64,000 nucleotides of DNA from Streptomyces sp. CBMA152. GTDB taxonomy: Bacteria; Actinomycetota; Actinomycetes; Streptomycetales; Streptomycetaceae. Below the pieces are notes generated by a model that worked only from the letters and a program-made list of their open reading frames with translations, was not told where the DNA came from and did not search any database. The stretch is from contig NZ_MECJ01000024.1 in NCBI RefSeq assembly GCF_014596475.1, forward strand, positions 1-64,000, written 5' to 3'. Positions 1 to 25,466 of the stretch are shown here, piece after piece. The first letter of the stretch is position 1; each line of letters opens with the position of its first letter. The translations under genes were made by a program, and so were the position numbers.

Positions 1-3000
1 AGCACCCTCAGCCGCAGCACCCCGACGACTCACCAACAACAGATGACGCACACCCCACACCGACACCAAATGACGCGCAAACAAACCACCCAACGCACCA
101 CTCGCACCCGTCACCAACACCGTGCCATCAGAGGCGAGTTCGATGCCCGCGGTCTCCTCGACCACGGCACGGGCCAGCCTCGGGGCGAGAACAGCGCCGC
201 CGCGCGCCAGGAGCTCGGGCTCTCCGGCGGCCAGGGCCGCCGTCACCGCCTGCTCCGGCAGACCGTGGTCGTCGATGTCGAGCAGGGCGAACCGGCCGGG
301 GTGCTCGGTGCCGGCGGACCGGACCAGCCCCCATACCGCCGCACCCGCGAGATCACGGACGGCCTCGGCGGGGCCGGTCGACACCGCGCCCCGGGTGACG
401 AACACCAGCCGGGACGAGGCGAATCGCTCCTCGGCCAGCCAGTCGTGTACGAGAGCGAGGGCATCGGCGGCACGTGCGTGCACCGCGCCCGGCAGGGCGT
501 CGTCCGTGGCGTCGTCCACCGTGAGGAACACCAGCTCGGGCACGCCGTCGTCCATGGCCGCCAGGGCAGCGAGGTCGGCGTGGACCGGGACACCCGTCCC
601 CTTCACCGCGGTGCCGACCACGGCGTGGCGCGGACCGGCCGATCCGTCCGTACGGTCGGCCGGAAGCTCCGTCCAGTCGATCTGGAACAGCGACTCCTGC
701 CGACCACCACGCGCCGCACCGATCTGCTCCGGCGAAACCGACCGCAGAACAAGCGAATCAACCGAAGCAACCGGCACACCAGCCACATCAGCCAGCTCCA
801 ACGACACCGCATCCCGACCAGCCCGAGCCAACCGCACCCGAACCACCGACGCACCCACCGCATGCAACCGCACACCACCCCAGGCAAACGGCAACCTGGC
901 GCCGCCCTCATCGCCGTCGGCACCGGTGAGGATGCCGCCGAGCGCCAGGGTGTGCAGCACCGAGTCGAGCAGCGCGGGGTGCAGCCCGAACGCCTCCGCG
1001 TCCGTCCGCACGTCCATGGGCAGGGCCAGCTCGGCGAAGAGCTCGTCGTCGCGCCGCCAGGCCGCGCGCAGGCCCTGGAACACCGGGCCGTACGCGAGCC
1101 CGGCCGCGCCGAGGGTCTCGTACGCGCTGTCCACCGGCACGGCGGTCGCGCCGGTCGGCGGCCACACGGTGAGGTCGGCTTCGGTGCTCCGCACCTCGTC
1201 CGACAGCAGGCCGTCGGCGTGCTGGAGCCAGGGCGCGTCATCGTCCGGGCGGGAGTGGACGGCCACCGGGCGACGGCCGGAGGCGTCGGGTGCCCCGACG
1301 GCCAGTTGCAGCTGGACGGCGCCCTGCTCGGGCAGGATCAGCGGCGCCTGGAGCGTCAGGTCGTCCAGGGCCCGGCAGCCGACGTGCTCGCCCGCGTGCA
1401 GGGCCAGTTCGACGAGGGCCGCGCCGGGCAGGAGCACGGACCCCATGACGACGTGGTCCGCCAGCCAGGGGTGTGTCCGCAGCGAGAGGCGGCCGGTGAA
1501 GACGTGACCGTCGGCGTCCGCCAGCGCAACCGCCGCGCCGAGCAGCGGGTGCCCGGCAGCGGCCAGTCCGAGCCCGGCGGCGTCGCCGGGCAGGGGGATG
1601 CCGGTCGTCGGCCAGTAGCGCTCGCGCTGGAAGGCGTACGTGGGCAGGTCGACGCGGCGCGCGCCGGTCCCCGCGAAGAACGCCTCCCAGTCGGCGGCGA
1701 GGCCCCGGACGTGGCCCTGCGCCAGGGCCTTGGTGACCGCTTCGACTTCGGAGCGGTCCTTGCGGAGCACGGGCACGAAGACCGCGTCCTCACCGGTCAC
1801 GCACTCCTGCGCCATGGCGGAGAGAACCCCGCCGGGGCCCAGTTCGAGGTACGTGGTGACACCGGCCGCTTCGAGCGCGCGGATGCCGTCGAGGAAACGA
1901 ACCGCCTCACGGACGTGACGTACCCAGAAGTCGGGAGACGCCATCTCATCCGAGACCAGCGCGCCGGTCAGGTTCGAGACGACCGGGATACGCGGGGTGC
2001 CGTACGACAGCCCCGCGACAACCTCGCGGAACGCGTCCAACATGCCGTCCATGTGCGGCGAGTGGAACGCGTGACTGACCGTCAACTGCTTGGACTTGCG
2101 GCCTTCGAAGTGCGCGACGACCTTAAGCGCCGCGTCCTCGTCGCCCGCGATGACGACCGACTGCGGACCGTTGATGGCCGCGATGGACACACCGTCGGTG
2201 AGATGCGGCAGGACTTCGTCCTCTGACGCCTGCACGGCGATCATCACGCCGCCCGTCGGCAGCGCCTGCATCAGACGGCCGCGCGCGGAAACGAGCGCGC
2301 ACGCGTCCTCCAGTGAGAACACCCCGGCCACATGGGCGGCGGCAATCTCACCAATGGAGTGACCGGCCACGAAGTCGGGCTTCACACCCCACGACTCCAC
2401 CAACCGGAACAACGCCACCTCAACCGCGAACAACGCAGGCTGAGTGAACTCCGTACGGTCAAGAAGATCACGGTCGTCGCCGAACAGCACATCCTTCAAC
2501 GGCAGTTCCAGACGCGAACACACCGCATCCAACGCCTCCGCGAACACCGGGAAGGCGTCATACAGCTCACGCCCCATCCCCAACCGCTGACTCCCCTGAC
2601 CCGTGAACAGGAAGGCGGTCCGGCCGCCCCTGTCGACCGTGCCTGTCACCAGGCCGGAGGTCGGGCGACGGTCCGCCAGCGCGTCCAGTGCGGTGGTGAC
2701 CGAGTCGGCGTCCGTCGCGAGGACGACGGCACGGTGGTCGAACGCGGCGCGGCCGGTGGCCAGGGAGTACGCCAGGTCCAGGAGAGCGGTGTCGGGGTGG
2801 GCCGTCAGGTGTTCCCGCAGGGTGCGGGCCTGGGCGGCGAGGGCGTCCGCGCTGCGGCCGGAGAGCCGCAGGGGCAGCACGCCCGGCGCGGACCCGGGTG
2901 CGGTGCCGGCCGCCTCGGGCAGCTCCGGCGCCTGCTCGATGATGGTGTGGGCGTTGGTGCCGCTGATGCCGAAGGACGACACGCCCGCGCGGCGCGGACG

Positions 3001-4206
3001 GCCCGTCTCGGGCCACTCCACCGCGTCCGTCAGCAGCGAGACCGCGCCCTGCGACCAGTCGACGTGGGGCGACGGCTCGTCGGCGTGCAGGGTCTGCGGC
3101 AGCACGCCGTGGCGCATGGCCATGACCATCTTGATGATGCCCGCGACACCCGCCGCCGCCTGCGTATGACCGAAGTTCGACTTCACCGAACCCAACCACA
3201 ACGGACTCTCGTCCGAATGCTCCCGGCCATACGTCGCCAGCAGCGCCTGCGCCTCGATCGGGTCGCCGAGGGTCGTACCGGTGCCGTGCGCCTCGACCGC
3301 GTCCACCTCGGCGGCGGTGAGGCCGGCGCTCGCGAGAGCGGCGCGGATCACGCGCTGCTGGGACGGACCGTTCGGAGCCGTCAGACCATTACTCGCACCG
3401 TCCTGGTTGATCGCCGAACCACGCACGATCGCCAGGACCGGGTGACCCTTCGCCCGCGCGTCCGACAGGCGTTCCACGAGCAGCATGCCCGCGCCCTCGC
3501 CCCAGCCCGTACCGTCGGCATCCGCCGAGAAGGCGCGGCAGCGGCCGTCGGCCGACAGACCGCGCTGACGGCTGAAGCCGACAAATGTGCCGGGGGTCGC
3601 CATGACGGTGACACCGCCCGCCAGGGCCATGTCGCACTCGCCCGTGCGCAGTGCCTGGACCGCCATGTGCAGGGCGACCAGCGACGAGGAGCAGGCGGTG
3701 TCGATGGTGACGGCGGGGCCTTCGAGGCCGAAGGCGTACGAGACCCGGCCGGAGGCGATACTGCCGGTGCTGCCGGAGCCGAGCGAGCCGTCCGCGCCGT
3801 CGGCGGAGTTCTCCAGCAGGGCGGCGTAGTCGTGGTACATGACGCCGGCGAACACGCCGGTGCGGCTGCCGCGCACGGTGGCCGGGTCGATGCCCGCCCG
3901 CTCGAACGCCTCCCAGGTGGTCTCCAGGAGGAGCCGCTGCTGAGGATCGGTGCCGACGGCCTCGCGCGGGCTGATCCCGAAGAAGGTCGGGTCGAACGCG
4001 GCGGCGTCGTGCAGGAATCCGCCGTGGCGGGTGTACGAGGTCCCCCGGTTGTCCGGGTCGGGGTCGTACAGCGACTCGACGTCCCAGCCCCGGTCGCCGG
4101 GGAAGGCGGAGATCGCGTCGGTGCCGCTCTCCAGGAGCCGCCACAGCTCCTCGGGGGTGGTCACACCGCCGGGGTAGCGGCAGCTCATCGCCACGATGGC
4201 GATCGG
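1..4206 (-). other. Module F2 (partial): KS-AT(mal)-DH-KR (cut)
   Basis: KS, AT (GHSIGE, HAFH) and DH (HVVMGSVLLPG, AYGPVF, LLDSVLH, LPFAW) are complete. The KR is visible only as far as VTGASGALGGLFARHLVS and VSRRG, so its catalytic residues and the ACP lie outside. A fourth conjugated double bond is expected if the KR is active. The last 120 bases use noticeably more T-ending codons than the rest of the gene. Confidence 0.85.
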
Positions 4207-7200
4207 GTCCTCGGCGACGGCGGAGACGGGGCCGCCGGATGCGACCTCGGCCGTCCCGGCCGTGAGTTCGCCGACCAGGTGGCGGGCGAGGACGAGCGAG
4301 GTCGGGTAGTCGAAGACGAGCGTGGCGGGGAGGCGCCGGCCGACCGAGGCGCCCAGCCGGTTGCGCAGTTCGACGGCCGTGAGGGAGTCGAAGCCCAGCT
4401 CGTTGAAGGCGTGTTCGGGGTCGATGGCGTCCGGTGACCCGTGGCCGAGCACATCGGCGACATGGCCGCGGACGAGGTCCACGAGCAACCGCTCGCGCTC
4501 GGGTGCGTCGAGGCCCAGGAGCCGCTGTTCGAGGGCCGAGAGGGCGGTGGGGTCCGTGGTGCCGCGCCCGGCGGAGGCGACGCGACGCGCGGGGGTGCGC
4601 ACCAGCCCGCGCAGCAGCGGGGTGACGTCGGCGCCCGGGGCGGGCAGGGTGAGCCGCATCGGTACGAGCAGGGCGTGGCCTGCCGACTCGCCGTCCCCTT
4701 GGCCGGAGAGGGCGTCGGCGAGGTCGAACAGTGCGAGGCCTTCGGCGGCGGTGAGGCCGTGTACGCCGCCGCGCTTCATCCGGTCGATGTCGGCCCGGCC
4801 GAGGGTGCCCGCCATTCCGTCGGCGTCCTCCCACAGGCCCCAGGCCAGCGACTGGGCGGGGAGCCCCTGGGCGCGGCGGTGCTGGGCGAGGGCGTCCAGG
4901 AACGTGTTGGCCGCCGCGTAGTTGCCCTGGCCGGGAGCGCCGAAGACGCCGGCGGCCGAGGAGAACAGGACGAAGGCGGACAGATCGAGGCTGCGGGTCA
5001 GCTCATGGAGGTGGAGGGCTGCGTCGACCTTGGGCCGCAGGACGGTGTCCAGGCGCTCGGGGGTCAGCGAGTCGATGATCCCGTCGTCCAGCACACCGGC
5101 CGTGTGCACGACCGCCGTCAGCGGACGGTCCTGCGGTACGGAGTCCAGGACCGCGGCCAGCGCGTCCCGGTCGGCCGCGTCACACGCGACCCACGCCGCC
5201 TGCGCACCCAACTCCGCCAGTTCCGCGACCAGTTCGGCCGCACCCGGCGACCGCTCGCCACGACGGCTGAGCAGCAGCAGGTGCCGGGCGCCGCGCTCGG
5301 CGACGAGATGGCGGGCGAGGAGTCCGCCGAGGGTGCCGCCGGCGCCGGTGATCAGGACGGTGCCGTCCCGGTCGTACGGCGGGGTCTCGGCCGGGGCTGT
5401 TGCAGGGGCCTTCGCCAGGCGCGGCGCACGGGCGGCGCCGGAGCGCAGGGCGAGTTCGGGTTCGCCGGTTGCGAGTGCGGCGGCGAGTACCCGCAGACGG
5501 TCCTCGGTGTCGTGGGGCTCGTCGGTGTCGATGAGGACGAAACGGCCCGGGTGCTCGGACTGCGCGGAGCGCACCAGTCCCCGGACGACCGCGTGGACGG
5601 GGTCGGGCACCGGCTCCCCGGATGCCGTGGCGACCGCGCCCCGGGTCAGGAACACCAGGCGGGTGTCGTCGAGTCGCGGGTCGGCCGGCCACTGCCGCAG
5701 CAGGGCGAGCGTGTGGTGGGCGGCCTCGTGGACCGCTTCCGCGGTGAGCTGGGGTGCCGCGGGGTGGTGTACGAGCACGGCGCCGGGCGCGGGCTCGCCC
5801 GCGTCGAGCGCCGCGATCAGCGCGGCGGTCGGGTCGACGGCGGACGCTGCCGACCGGTCCGGGCCGGCGGGGTCACCGAGCACCGCCCAGCGCTCCTCGG
5901 CCGCGTCGGGCAGGGCGAGCGGGGCCCACTCCACCTGGAACAGCGCGTCGTGGTGCCCGGTCCGGCCGGCGTCGAGCCGCTCGGCGACGGTGCGCAGCGC
6001 GAGCGAGGCGATGTCGGCCACGGGCCGACCCTCACCGTCGGCCAGGGCCAGGGAGACCGCGTCCGGCCCGGCCTGGGTCAGGCGCACGCGCAGCACCGAA
6101 GCGCCCACGGCGTGCAGGGCGACCCCGTTCCAGGAGAACGGCAGCCTGCCCCGGCCGGTGTCCTCGACCAGTCCGGCGAGGCCGATGGTGTGCAGGGCCG
6201 CGTCGAGCAGCGCGGGATGCAGCCCGAACCGCCGGGCCTCGTCCTGCTGTCCGGCGTCGAGTTCGACCTCGACGTACGTCGTGCCGTCCGCGTGACGCCA
6301 GGCCTCGCGGACGCCCTGGAAGGCGGGTCCGTACGCCAGCCCCGCCTCGGCGAGTCCCGCGTACAGCGTCTCCACGGGCAGCGGGGTGGTGTCGGCCGGG
6401 GGCCAGACGTCCGGGGCGAAGAGAGGCTGCGGGGCTCCGGCGGCGAGGACGCCGTCGGCGTGCCGCGTCCACGGCTCGTCGGCGGTGGCGTCCTGGGTCG
6501 TGGGCTCCGGGCGGGAGTGGACGCCGAGGGTGCGACGGCCTGTGGCGTCGGGGGCGCCGACCCACAACTGGAGCTGCACGCCTCCCTGTTCGGGCAGGAC
6601 GAGCGGCGCGTGGAGGGTGAGCTCTTCGAGCAGGTCGCAGCCGACCTGGTCGCCCGCGCGGATCGCCAGTTCGACGAAGGCGGTGCCGGGCAGCACGGCC
6701 GATCCCATGACGGCGTGGTCGGCGAGCCAGGGGTGGGTGTCGAGCGAGAGACGGCCCGTGCAGAGGAAGCCGTCGATGTCGGCGAGCTCGACGGCCGCAC
6801 CGAGGAGCGGGTGGCCGGCCGCGCCGAGACCGGCCGACGAGACGTCCCCGCTGGGCCGCCCGGCGTCGAGCCAGTAGGTGTCACGCTGGAAGGCGTAGGT
6901 GGGCAGGTCGACGCGCTGGGCGCCGGAACCGGCGTAGTACGCCTGCCAGTCGATGCTCAGACCACGGACGTGCAGCCGGGCGAGGGCGCCGGTCAGGGTC
7001 TCGGTCTCGGTCCGGCCCTTGCGCAGGACCGGCACGAAGGCGGCGTTGTCACCGGTGGCGCACTCCTGGGCCAGGGCGGAGAGCACCGCGTCCGGGCCGA
7101 GTTCCACGAAGTGCACGACATTGCGGTCGGCGAGGGCGCGGACGCCGTCGAGGAACCGTACGGTCTCGCGGACGTGTCGCACCCAGAAGTCGGGGGACGC

Positions 7201-9594
7201 CATCTCGTCGGAGACGAGGGCACCGGTCAGGTTGGAGACAACCGGGATGCTCGGGGTGCCGTACGACAGCCTCGCGACAACCTCGCGGAAGGCGTCCAAC
7301 ATGCCGTCCATGTGCGGCGAGTGGAAGGCGTGACTGACCGTCAGCCGCTTCGACTTGCGGCCTTCGAAGTGCGCGAGGACCGCCTTCGCCGCGTCCTCGT
7401 CACCGGCGATGACCACCGACTGAGGGCCGTTGATGGCCGCGATGCTGACCCGGTCGGTGAGGTGCGGCAGGACCTCGTCCTCCGACGCCTGAACGGCGAT
7501 CATCACGCCGCCCGTCGGCAGCGCCTGCATCAACCGGCCCCGCGCGGCGACCAGTTCGCAGGCGTCCTGGAGCGAGAACACCCCGGCCACATGCGCAGCA
7601 GCTATCTCACCTATCGAATGGCCCGTCAGGAAGTCGGGCTTCAGACCCCACGACTCCACCAGACGGAACAACGCCACCTCAACCGCGAACAACGCAGGCT
7701 GCGTGAACTCCGTACGGTCCAGCGCCTCCGCGTCCGAGCCGAACAGCACGTCCTTCAGGGGACGTTCGAGGTGCGGGTCCAGTGCGGCACAGGTCTCGTC
7801 CAGGGCGCCGGCGAAGGCCGGGTACGTGTCGTACAGCTCCCGGCCCATGCCGAGGCGCTGGCTGCCCTGGCCGGTGAACAGGAACGCCGTCTTTCCGGCG
7901 ACCGGGCGGCCCTGGGTGATGCCCGGTCCCGTCGCGTCGGTGCCGAGTGCGGCAAGGTTCCCGAGTGCCTGGAGGAGTCCGGCGTCGTCGGCGGCGGTGA
8001 GGACGGCGCGGTGGTCGAAGTCGGTGCGCCCGGCCGCGAGCGAGTGGGCGACGTCCCCGGCGCGCAGCCCGGGGTGGGCGGCCAGGTGGGTGCGGAGCTT
8101 GTCCGCCTGGGCGCGCAGGGCGGCCGGGGTCCTGGCCGAGAGGTTCCACAGCGGCGGCACGGCCGGGGCGACGGCTGCGGGGCTCTCGTCCTCAGTACCG
8201 GGGGTGGCCTCAGGGGCCTGTTCGAGGATGGTGTGGGCGTTGGTGCCGCTGATGCCGAACGAGGAGACGCCCGCGCGGCGCGGGTTGCCGGTCTCGGGCC
8301 ACGGGATGCTGCTGGTGAGGAGGGAGACGGCGCCGTCGGTCCAGTCGACGTTCGGGGTCGGCTCGTCGACGTGCAGGGTCTGCGGCAGCACGCCGTGGCG
8401 CATGGCCATGACCATCTTGATGATGCCCGCGACACCGGCGGCGGCCTGGGTGTGGCCCATGTTCGACTTGATGGAGCCGAGCCACAGCGGGCGGCCCTCG
8501 GGGCGGTCCTGGCCGTAGGTGGCGAGGAGGGCCTGGGCCTCGATCGGGTCGCCGAGGGTGGTGCCGGTGCCGTGCGCCTCGACCACGTCGACCTGGGTGG
8601 CCGACAGGCGGGCGCCGGCCAGTGCCTGGCGGATGACGCGCTGCTGGGACGGACCGTTCGGGGCCGTGAGGCCACTGCTGGCACCGTCCTGGTTGACGGC
8701 GGAGCCGCGGACGAGCGCGACGACGGGGTGGCCGTTCTTCCGGGCGTCGGACAGCCGCTCCAGGACGAGCATGCCCGCGCCCTCGCCCCAGCCGGTGCCG
8801 TCGGCGGCGCCCGCGAAGGACTTGCAGCGGCCGTCGCCGGCGAGGCCGCGCTGGCGGCTGAACTCGGTGAAGGTGCCGGGCGTCGACATCACGGTGACAC
8901 CACCGGCCAGGGCCAGCGTGCACTCGCCGTTGCGCAGCGCCTGGGCGGCCAGGTGGACCGCGACCAGCGAGGACGAACAGGCGGTGTCGATGGTGACGGC
9001 CGGGCCCTCAAGACCCAGGGTGTACGCGATCCGGCCCGAGGCGATGCTGCCGGAGCTGCCGTTGCCGAGGAAGCCCTCGATCTCCTCGGGGACGCTGAAC
9101 AGCCGGGCGGCGTAGTCGTGGTACATGAGGCCGGCGAAGACGCCCGTACGGCTGCCGCGCAGCGACGAGGGGGCGATGCCCGCCCGCTCGAACGCCTCCC
9201 ACGAGGTCTCAAGCAGGAGCCGCTGCTGCGGGTCCATCGCCAGGGCCTCGCGCGGCGAGATCCCGAAGAACGCCGCGTCGAACTCGGCCGCGTCGTGCAG
9301 GAAGCCGCCGACCTTCTCGTACTCCTCGATGCCGCTCTCGGGGTCGGGGTCGAACAGGACGTCGTCGTCCCAGCCCCGGTTCACCGGGTACGGGGAGGCC
9401 GCGTCGCCGCCGCGGGCCACGAGCTCCCACAGCTGCTCCGGGGTGTCGACGCCCCCGGGGTAGCGGCAGCTCATCGCCACGATGGCGATGGGCTCCTGCT
9501 CCCGCTCCTCGACCTCACGCAGCCGCCGTCGGGCCTCGCGGAGATCGGTCGTCGCCCGCTTGAGGTAATCGAGGTACTTCTCCTCGTTCACCAT
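1..9594 (-). CDS. Modular type I PKS, gene F (partial, 3' end outside window)
   Basis: Cytoplasmic multidomain polyketide synthase; 3198 codons are visible and the frame stays open to base 1. The start is the ATG at 9592-9594, with GGGGA eight bases upstream. Order by rough residue: N-terminal docking helix 1-34 (begins MVNEEKYLDYLKRATTDL); KS 35-455 with Cys206; AT 570-890 (GHSIGE near 655, HAFH near 753); DH 925-1210 (HAVMGSAVLPG, YGPAF, LLDAALH); KR 1414-1615 (LDD motif, GNYAAAN); ACP 1700-1770 (GFDSL). The second module has KS 1797-2222, AT 2327-2645, DH 2682-2965 (HVVMGSVLLPG, YGPVF, LLDSVLH) and a KR entering its NADPH-binding TGASGALGG motif at the edge. Both modules should add malonyl units and leave double bonds. 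The docking helix matches the tail of gene E, 88 bp upstream. Later modules or a thioesterase cannot be judged from this window. Confidence 0.95.
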   Translation of the reverse strand, partial: MVNEEKYLDYLKRATTDLREARRRLREVEEREQEPIAIVAMSCRYPGGVDTPEQLWELVARGGDAASPYPVNRGWDDDVLFDPDPESGIEEYEKVGGFLHDAAEFDAAFFGISPREALAMDPQQRLLLETSWEAFERAGIAPSSLRGSRTGVFAGLMYHDYAARLFSVPEEIEGFLGNGSSGSIASGRIAYTLGLEGPAVTIDTACSSSLVAVHLAAQALRNGECTLALAGGVTVMSTPGTFTEFSRQRGLAGDGRCKSFAGAADGTGWGEGAGMLVLERLSDARKNGHPVVALVRGSAVNQDGASSGLTAPNGPSQQRVIRQALAGARLSATQVDVVEAHGTGTTLGDPIEAQALLATYGQDRPEGRPLWLGSIKSNMGHTQAAAGVAGIIKMVMAMRHGVLPQTLHVDEPTPNVDWTDGAVSLLTSSIPWPETGNPRRAGVSSFGISGTNAHTILEQAPEATPGTEDESPAAVAPAVPPLWNLSARTPAALRAQADKLRTHLAAHPGLRAGDVAHSLAAGRTDFDHRAVLTAADDAGLLQALGNLAALGTDATGPGITQGRPVAGKTAFLFTGQGSQRLGMGRELYDTYPAFAGALDETCAALDPHLERPLKDVLFGSDAEALDRTEFTQPALFAVEVALFRLVESWGLKPDFLTGHSIGEIAAAHVAGVFSLQDACELVAARGRLMQALPTGGVMIAVQASEDEVLPHLTDRVSIAAINGPQSVVIAGDEDAAKAVLAHFEGRKSKRLTVSHAFHSPHMDGMLDAFREVVARLSYGTPSIPVVSNLTGALVSDEMASPDFWVRHVRETVRFLDGVRALADRNVVHFVELGPDAVLSALAQECATGDNAAFVPVLRKGRTETETLTGALARLHVRGLSIDWQAYYAGSGAQRVDLPTYAFQRDTYWLDAGRPSGDVSSAGLGAAGHPLLGAAVELADIDGFLCTGRLSLDTHPWLADHAVMGSAVLPGTAFVELAIRAGDQVGCDLLEELTLHAPLVLPEQGGVQLQLWVGAPDATGRRTLGVHSRPEPTTQDATADEPWTRHADGVLAAGAPQPLFAPDVWPPADTTPLPVETLYAGLAEAGLAYGPAFQGVREAWRHADGTTYVEVELDAGQQDEARRFGLHPALLDAALHTIGLAGLVEDTGRGRLPFSWNGVALHAVGASVLRVRLTQAGPDAVSLALADGEGRPVADIASLALRTVAERLDAGRTGHHDALFQVEWAPLALPDAAEERWAVLGDPAGPDRSAASAVDPTAALIAALDAGEPAPGAVLVHHPAAPQLTAEAVHEAAHHTLALLRQWPADPRLDDTRLVFLTRGAVATASGEPVPDPVHAVVRGLVRSAQSEHPGRFVLIDTDEPHDTEDRLRVLAAALATGEPELALRSGAARAPRLAKAPATAPAETPPYDRDGTVLITGAGGTLGGLLARHLVAERGARHLLLLSRRGERSPGAAELVAELAELGAQAAWVACDAADRDALAAVLDSVPQDRPLTAVVHTAGVLDDGIIDSLTPERLDTVLRPKVDAALHLHELTRSLDLSAFVLFSSAAGVFGAPGQGNYAAANTFLDALAQHRRAQGLPAQSLAWGLWEDADGMAGTLGRADIDRMKRGGVHGLTAAEGLALFDLADALSGQGDGESAGHALLVPMRLTLPAPGADVTPLLRGLVRTPARRVASAGRGTTDPTALSALEQRLLGLDAPERERLLVDLVRGHVADVLGHGSPDAIDPEHAFNELGFDSLTAVELRNRLGASVGRRLPATLVFDYPTSLVLARHLVGELTAGTAEVASGGPVSAVAEDPIAIVAMSCRYPGGVTTPEELWRLLESGTDAISAFPGDRGWDVESLYDPDPDNRGTSYTRHGGFLHDAAAFDPTFFGISPREAVGTDPQQRLLLETTWEAFERAGIDPATVRGSRTGVFAGVMYHDYAALLENSADGADGSLGSGSTGSIASGRVSYAFGLEGPAVTIDTACSSSLVALHMAVQALRTGECDMALAGGVTVMATPGTFVGFSRQRGLSADGRCRAFSADADGTGWGEGAGMLLVERLSDARAKGHPVLAIVRGSAINQDGASNGLTAPNGPSQQRVIRAALASAGLTAAEVDAVEAHGTGTTLGDPIEAQALLATYGREHSDESPLWLGSVKSNFGHTQAAAGVAGIIKMVMAMRHGVLPQTLHADEPSPHVDWSQGAVSLLTDAVEWPETGRPRRAGVSSFGISGTNAHTIIEQAPELPEAAGTAPGSAPGVLPLRLSGRSADALAAQARTLREHLTAHPDTALLDLAYSLATGRAAFDHRAVVLATDADSVTTALDALADRRPTSGLVTGTVDRGGRTAFLFTGQGSQRLGMGRELYDAFPVFAEALDAVCSRLELPLKDVLFGDDRDLLDRTEFTQPALFAVEVALFRLVESWGVKPDFVAGHSIGEIAAAHVAGVFSLEDACALVSARGRLMQALPTGGVMIAVQASEDEVLPHLTDGVSIAAINGPQSVVIAGDEDAALKVVAHFEGRKSKQLTVSHAFHSPHMDGMLDAFREVVAGLSYGTPRIPVVSNLTGALVSDEMASPDFWVRHVREAVRFLDGIRALEAAGVTTYLELGPGGVLSAMAQECVTGEDAVFVPVLRKDRSEVEAVTKALAQGHVRGLAADWEAFFAGTGARRVDLPTYAFQRERYWPTTGIPLPGDAAGLGLAAAGHPLLGAAVALADADGHVFTGRLSLRTHPWLADHVVMGSVLLPGAALVELALHAGEHVGCRALDDLTLQAPLILPEQGAVQLQLAVGAPDASGRRPVAVHSRPDDDAPWLQHADGLLSDEVRSTEADLTVWPPTGATAVPVDSAYETLGAAGLAYGPVFQGLRAAWRRDDELFAELALPMDVRTDAEAFGLHPALLDSVLHTLALGGILTGADGDEGGARLPFAWGGVRLHAVGASVVRVRLARAGRDAVSLELADVAGVPVASVDSLVLRSVSPEQIGAARGGRQESLFQIDWTELPADRTDGSAGPRHAVVGTAVKGTGVPVHADLAALAAMDDGVPELVFLTVDDATDDALPGAVHARAADALALVHDWLAEERFASSRLVFVTRGAVSTGPAEAVRDLAGAAVWGLVRSAGTEHPGRFALLDIDDHGLPEQAVTAALAAGEPELLARGGAVLAPRLARAVVEETAGIELASDGTVLVTGASGALGGLFARHLVSVWGVRHLLLVSRRGAAAEGA
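1640..2620 (-). repeat. Near-identical malonyl AT domain, one of 12 dispersed copies
   Basis: This AT coding stretch recurs with very high nucleotide similarity at about 6930-7890, 12650-13590, 17900-18840, 22500-23470, 33540-34500, 38120-39060, 42700-43610, 48000-48960, 53000-53930, 58200-59165 and 63230-64000. Shared protein blocks include GHSIGEIAAAHVAGVFSL, LTVSHAFHSPHMDGML and FWVRHVREAVRFLDGI. Only the gene D AT is different. Confidence 0.8.
4270..9492 (-). other. Module F1: KS-AT(mal)-DH-KR(B-type)-ACP
   Basis: The DH motifs HAVMGSAVLPG, AYGPAF, LLDAALH and LPFSW are intact. The KR has VLDDGIIDSLT and GQGNYAAANT. It is predicted to add the third conjugated double bond. Confidence 0.88.
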
Positions 9595-9601
9595 TTACGC
9601 C

Positions 9602-9607
9602 ATCCCC
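9602..9607 (-). promoter_or_regulatory. Ribosome binding site of gene F
   Basis: GGGGAT, with GGGGA ending eight bases before the ATG at 9592-9594. An out-of-the-way ATGGCGTAA (a two-codon frame) lies between it and the start, ending immediately before the gene F ATG. Confidence 0.55.
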
Positions 9608-9682
9608 GTGATCAGAGTCGGAAAGCTCGCGCGGAGCCTGTGGGTCGGAAAGTGGGAACCGGACCGGCTGGACCGGTGCGGC

Positions 9683-25165
<15,483 letters not shown>

Positions 25166-25231
25166 TTAACGCAACCACCCATTTGCAGCAGACGGCACCG
25201 GAAAACTGTTTGCAAAAAACCGAGAAATACA

Positions 25232-25267
25232 TCGGGAATACAGCCGGTTCGATTCCCGACGGAATCG
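25232..25267. promoter_or_regulatory. Overlapping inverted repeats, candidate operator before gene E
   Basis: TCGGGAAT (25232-25239) and ATTCCCGA (25252-25259) form perfect 8-bp arms around a 12-base spacer. CGATTCC (25250-25256) and GGAATCG (25261-25267) form 7-bp arms around four bases. Three GGAAT/ATTCC half-sites thus lie within 36 bp, about 65-100 bases before the gene E start. Confidence 0.4.
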
Positions 25268-25310
25268 GTGGCTCAGCGGCAGGCTATTCGCCGCGTAATC
25301 TCCCCGACAA

Positions 25311-25338
25311 CCCCTAACTGCCCCCTACGCACCCCTGA
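25311..25338. promoter_or_regulatory. Three heptamer direct repeats, 10-11 bp apart
   Basis: CCCCTAA (25311), CCCCTAC (25322) and CCCCTGA (25332) are spaced 11 and 10 bp. A related CCCTAC occurs at 25365. Heptamer repeats with an 11-bp period are the known binding pattern of SARP-type antibiotic regulators. No regulator is in the window, and the repeats overlap the hairpin arm, so this is only a candidate. Confidence 0.35.
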
Positions 25339-25362
25339 CTGACGGGGCGCACAGGGGGCAGT
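25317..25362. repeat. Long inverted repeat (10-bp arms) upstream of gene E
   Basis: ACTGCCCCCT at 25317-25326 pairs perfectly with AGGGGGCAGT at 25353-25362. Inside the loop, CCCC (25332-25335) can pair with GGGG (25344-25347), extending the stem with mismatches. It lies 152-197 bases before the gene E start. It could be a second terminator, an attenuator in the E leader, or an operator. Confidence 0.55.
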
Positions 25363-25466
25363 GACCCTACGCGAAAATATCGGGGGGCAGATCATCGTGG
25401 CCGATAACCAGTACGCCGTCAATAACCTCATTCACGCGTACTGATACGGGAATTGGTGACGGCCGT

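Noticed and set aside
4200..4500. Thioesterase or reductive release domain at the end of module F1
   Set aside because: After the ACP the frame continues directly into the KS of module F2. No GxSxG hydrolase region is seen.
9595..9682. Possible regulatory repeat (GGACCGG twice) between genes E and F
   Set aside because: Two short GC-rich copies in 88 bp of a GC-rich genome are expected by chance, and there is no hairpin of note.
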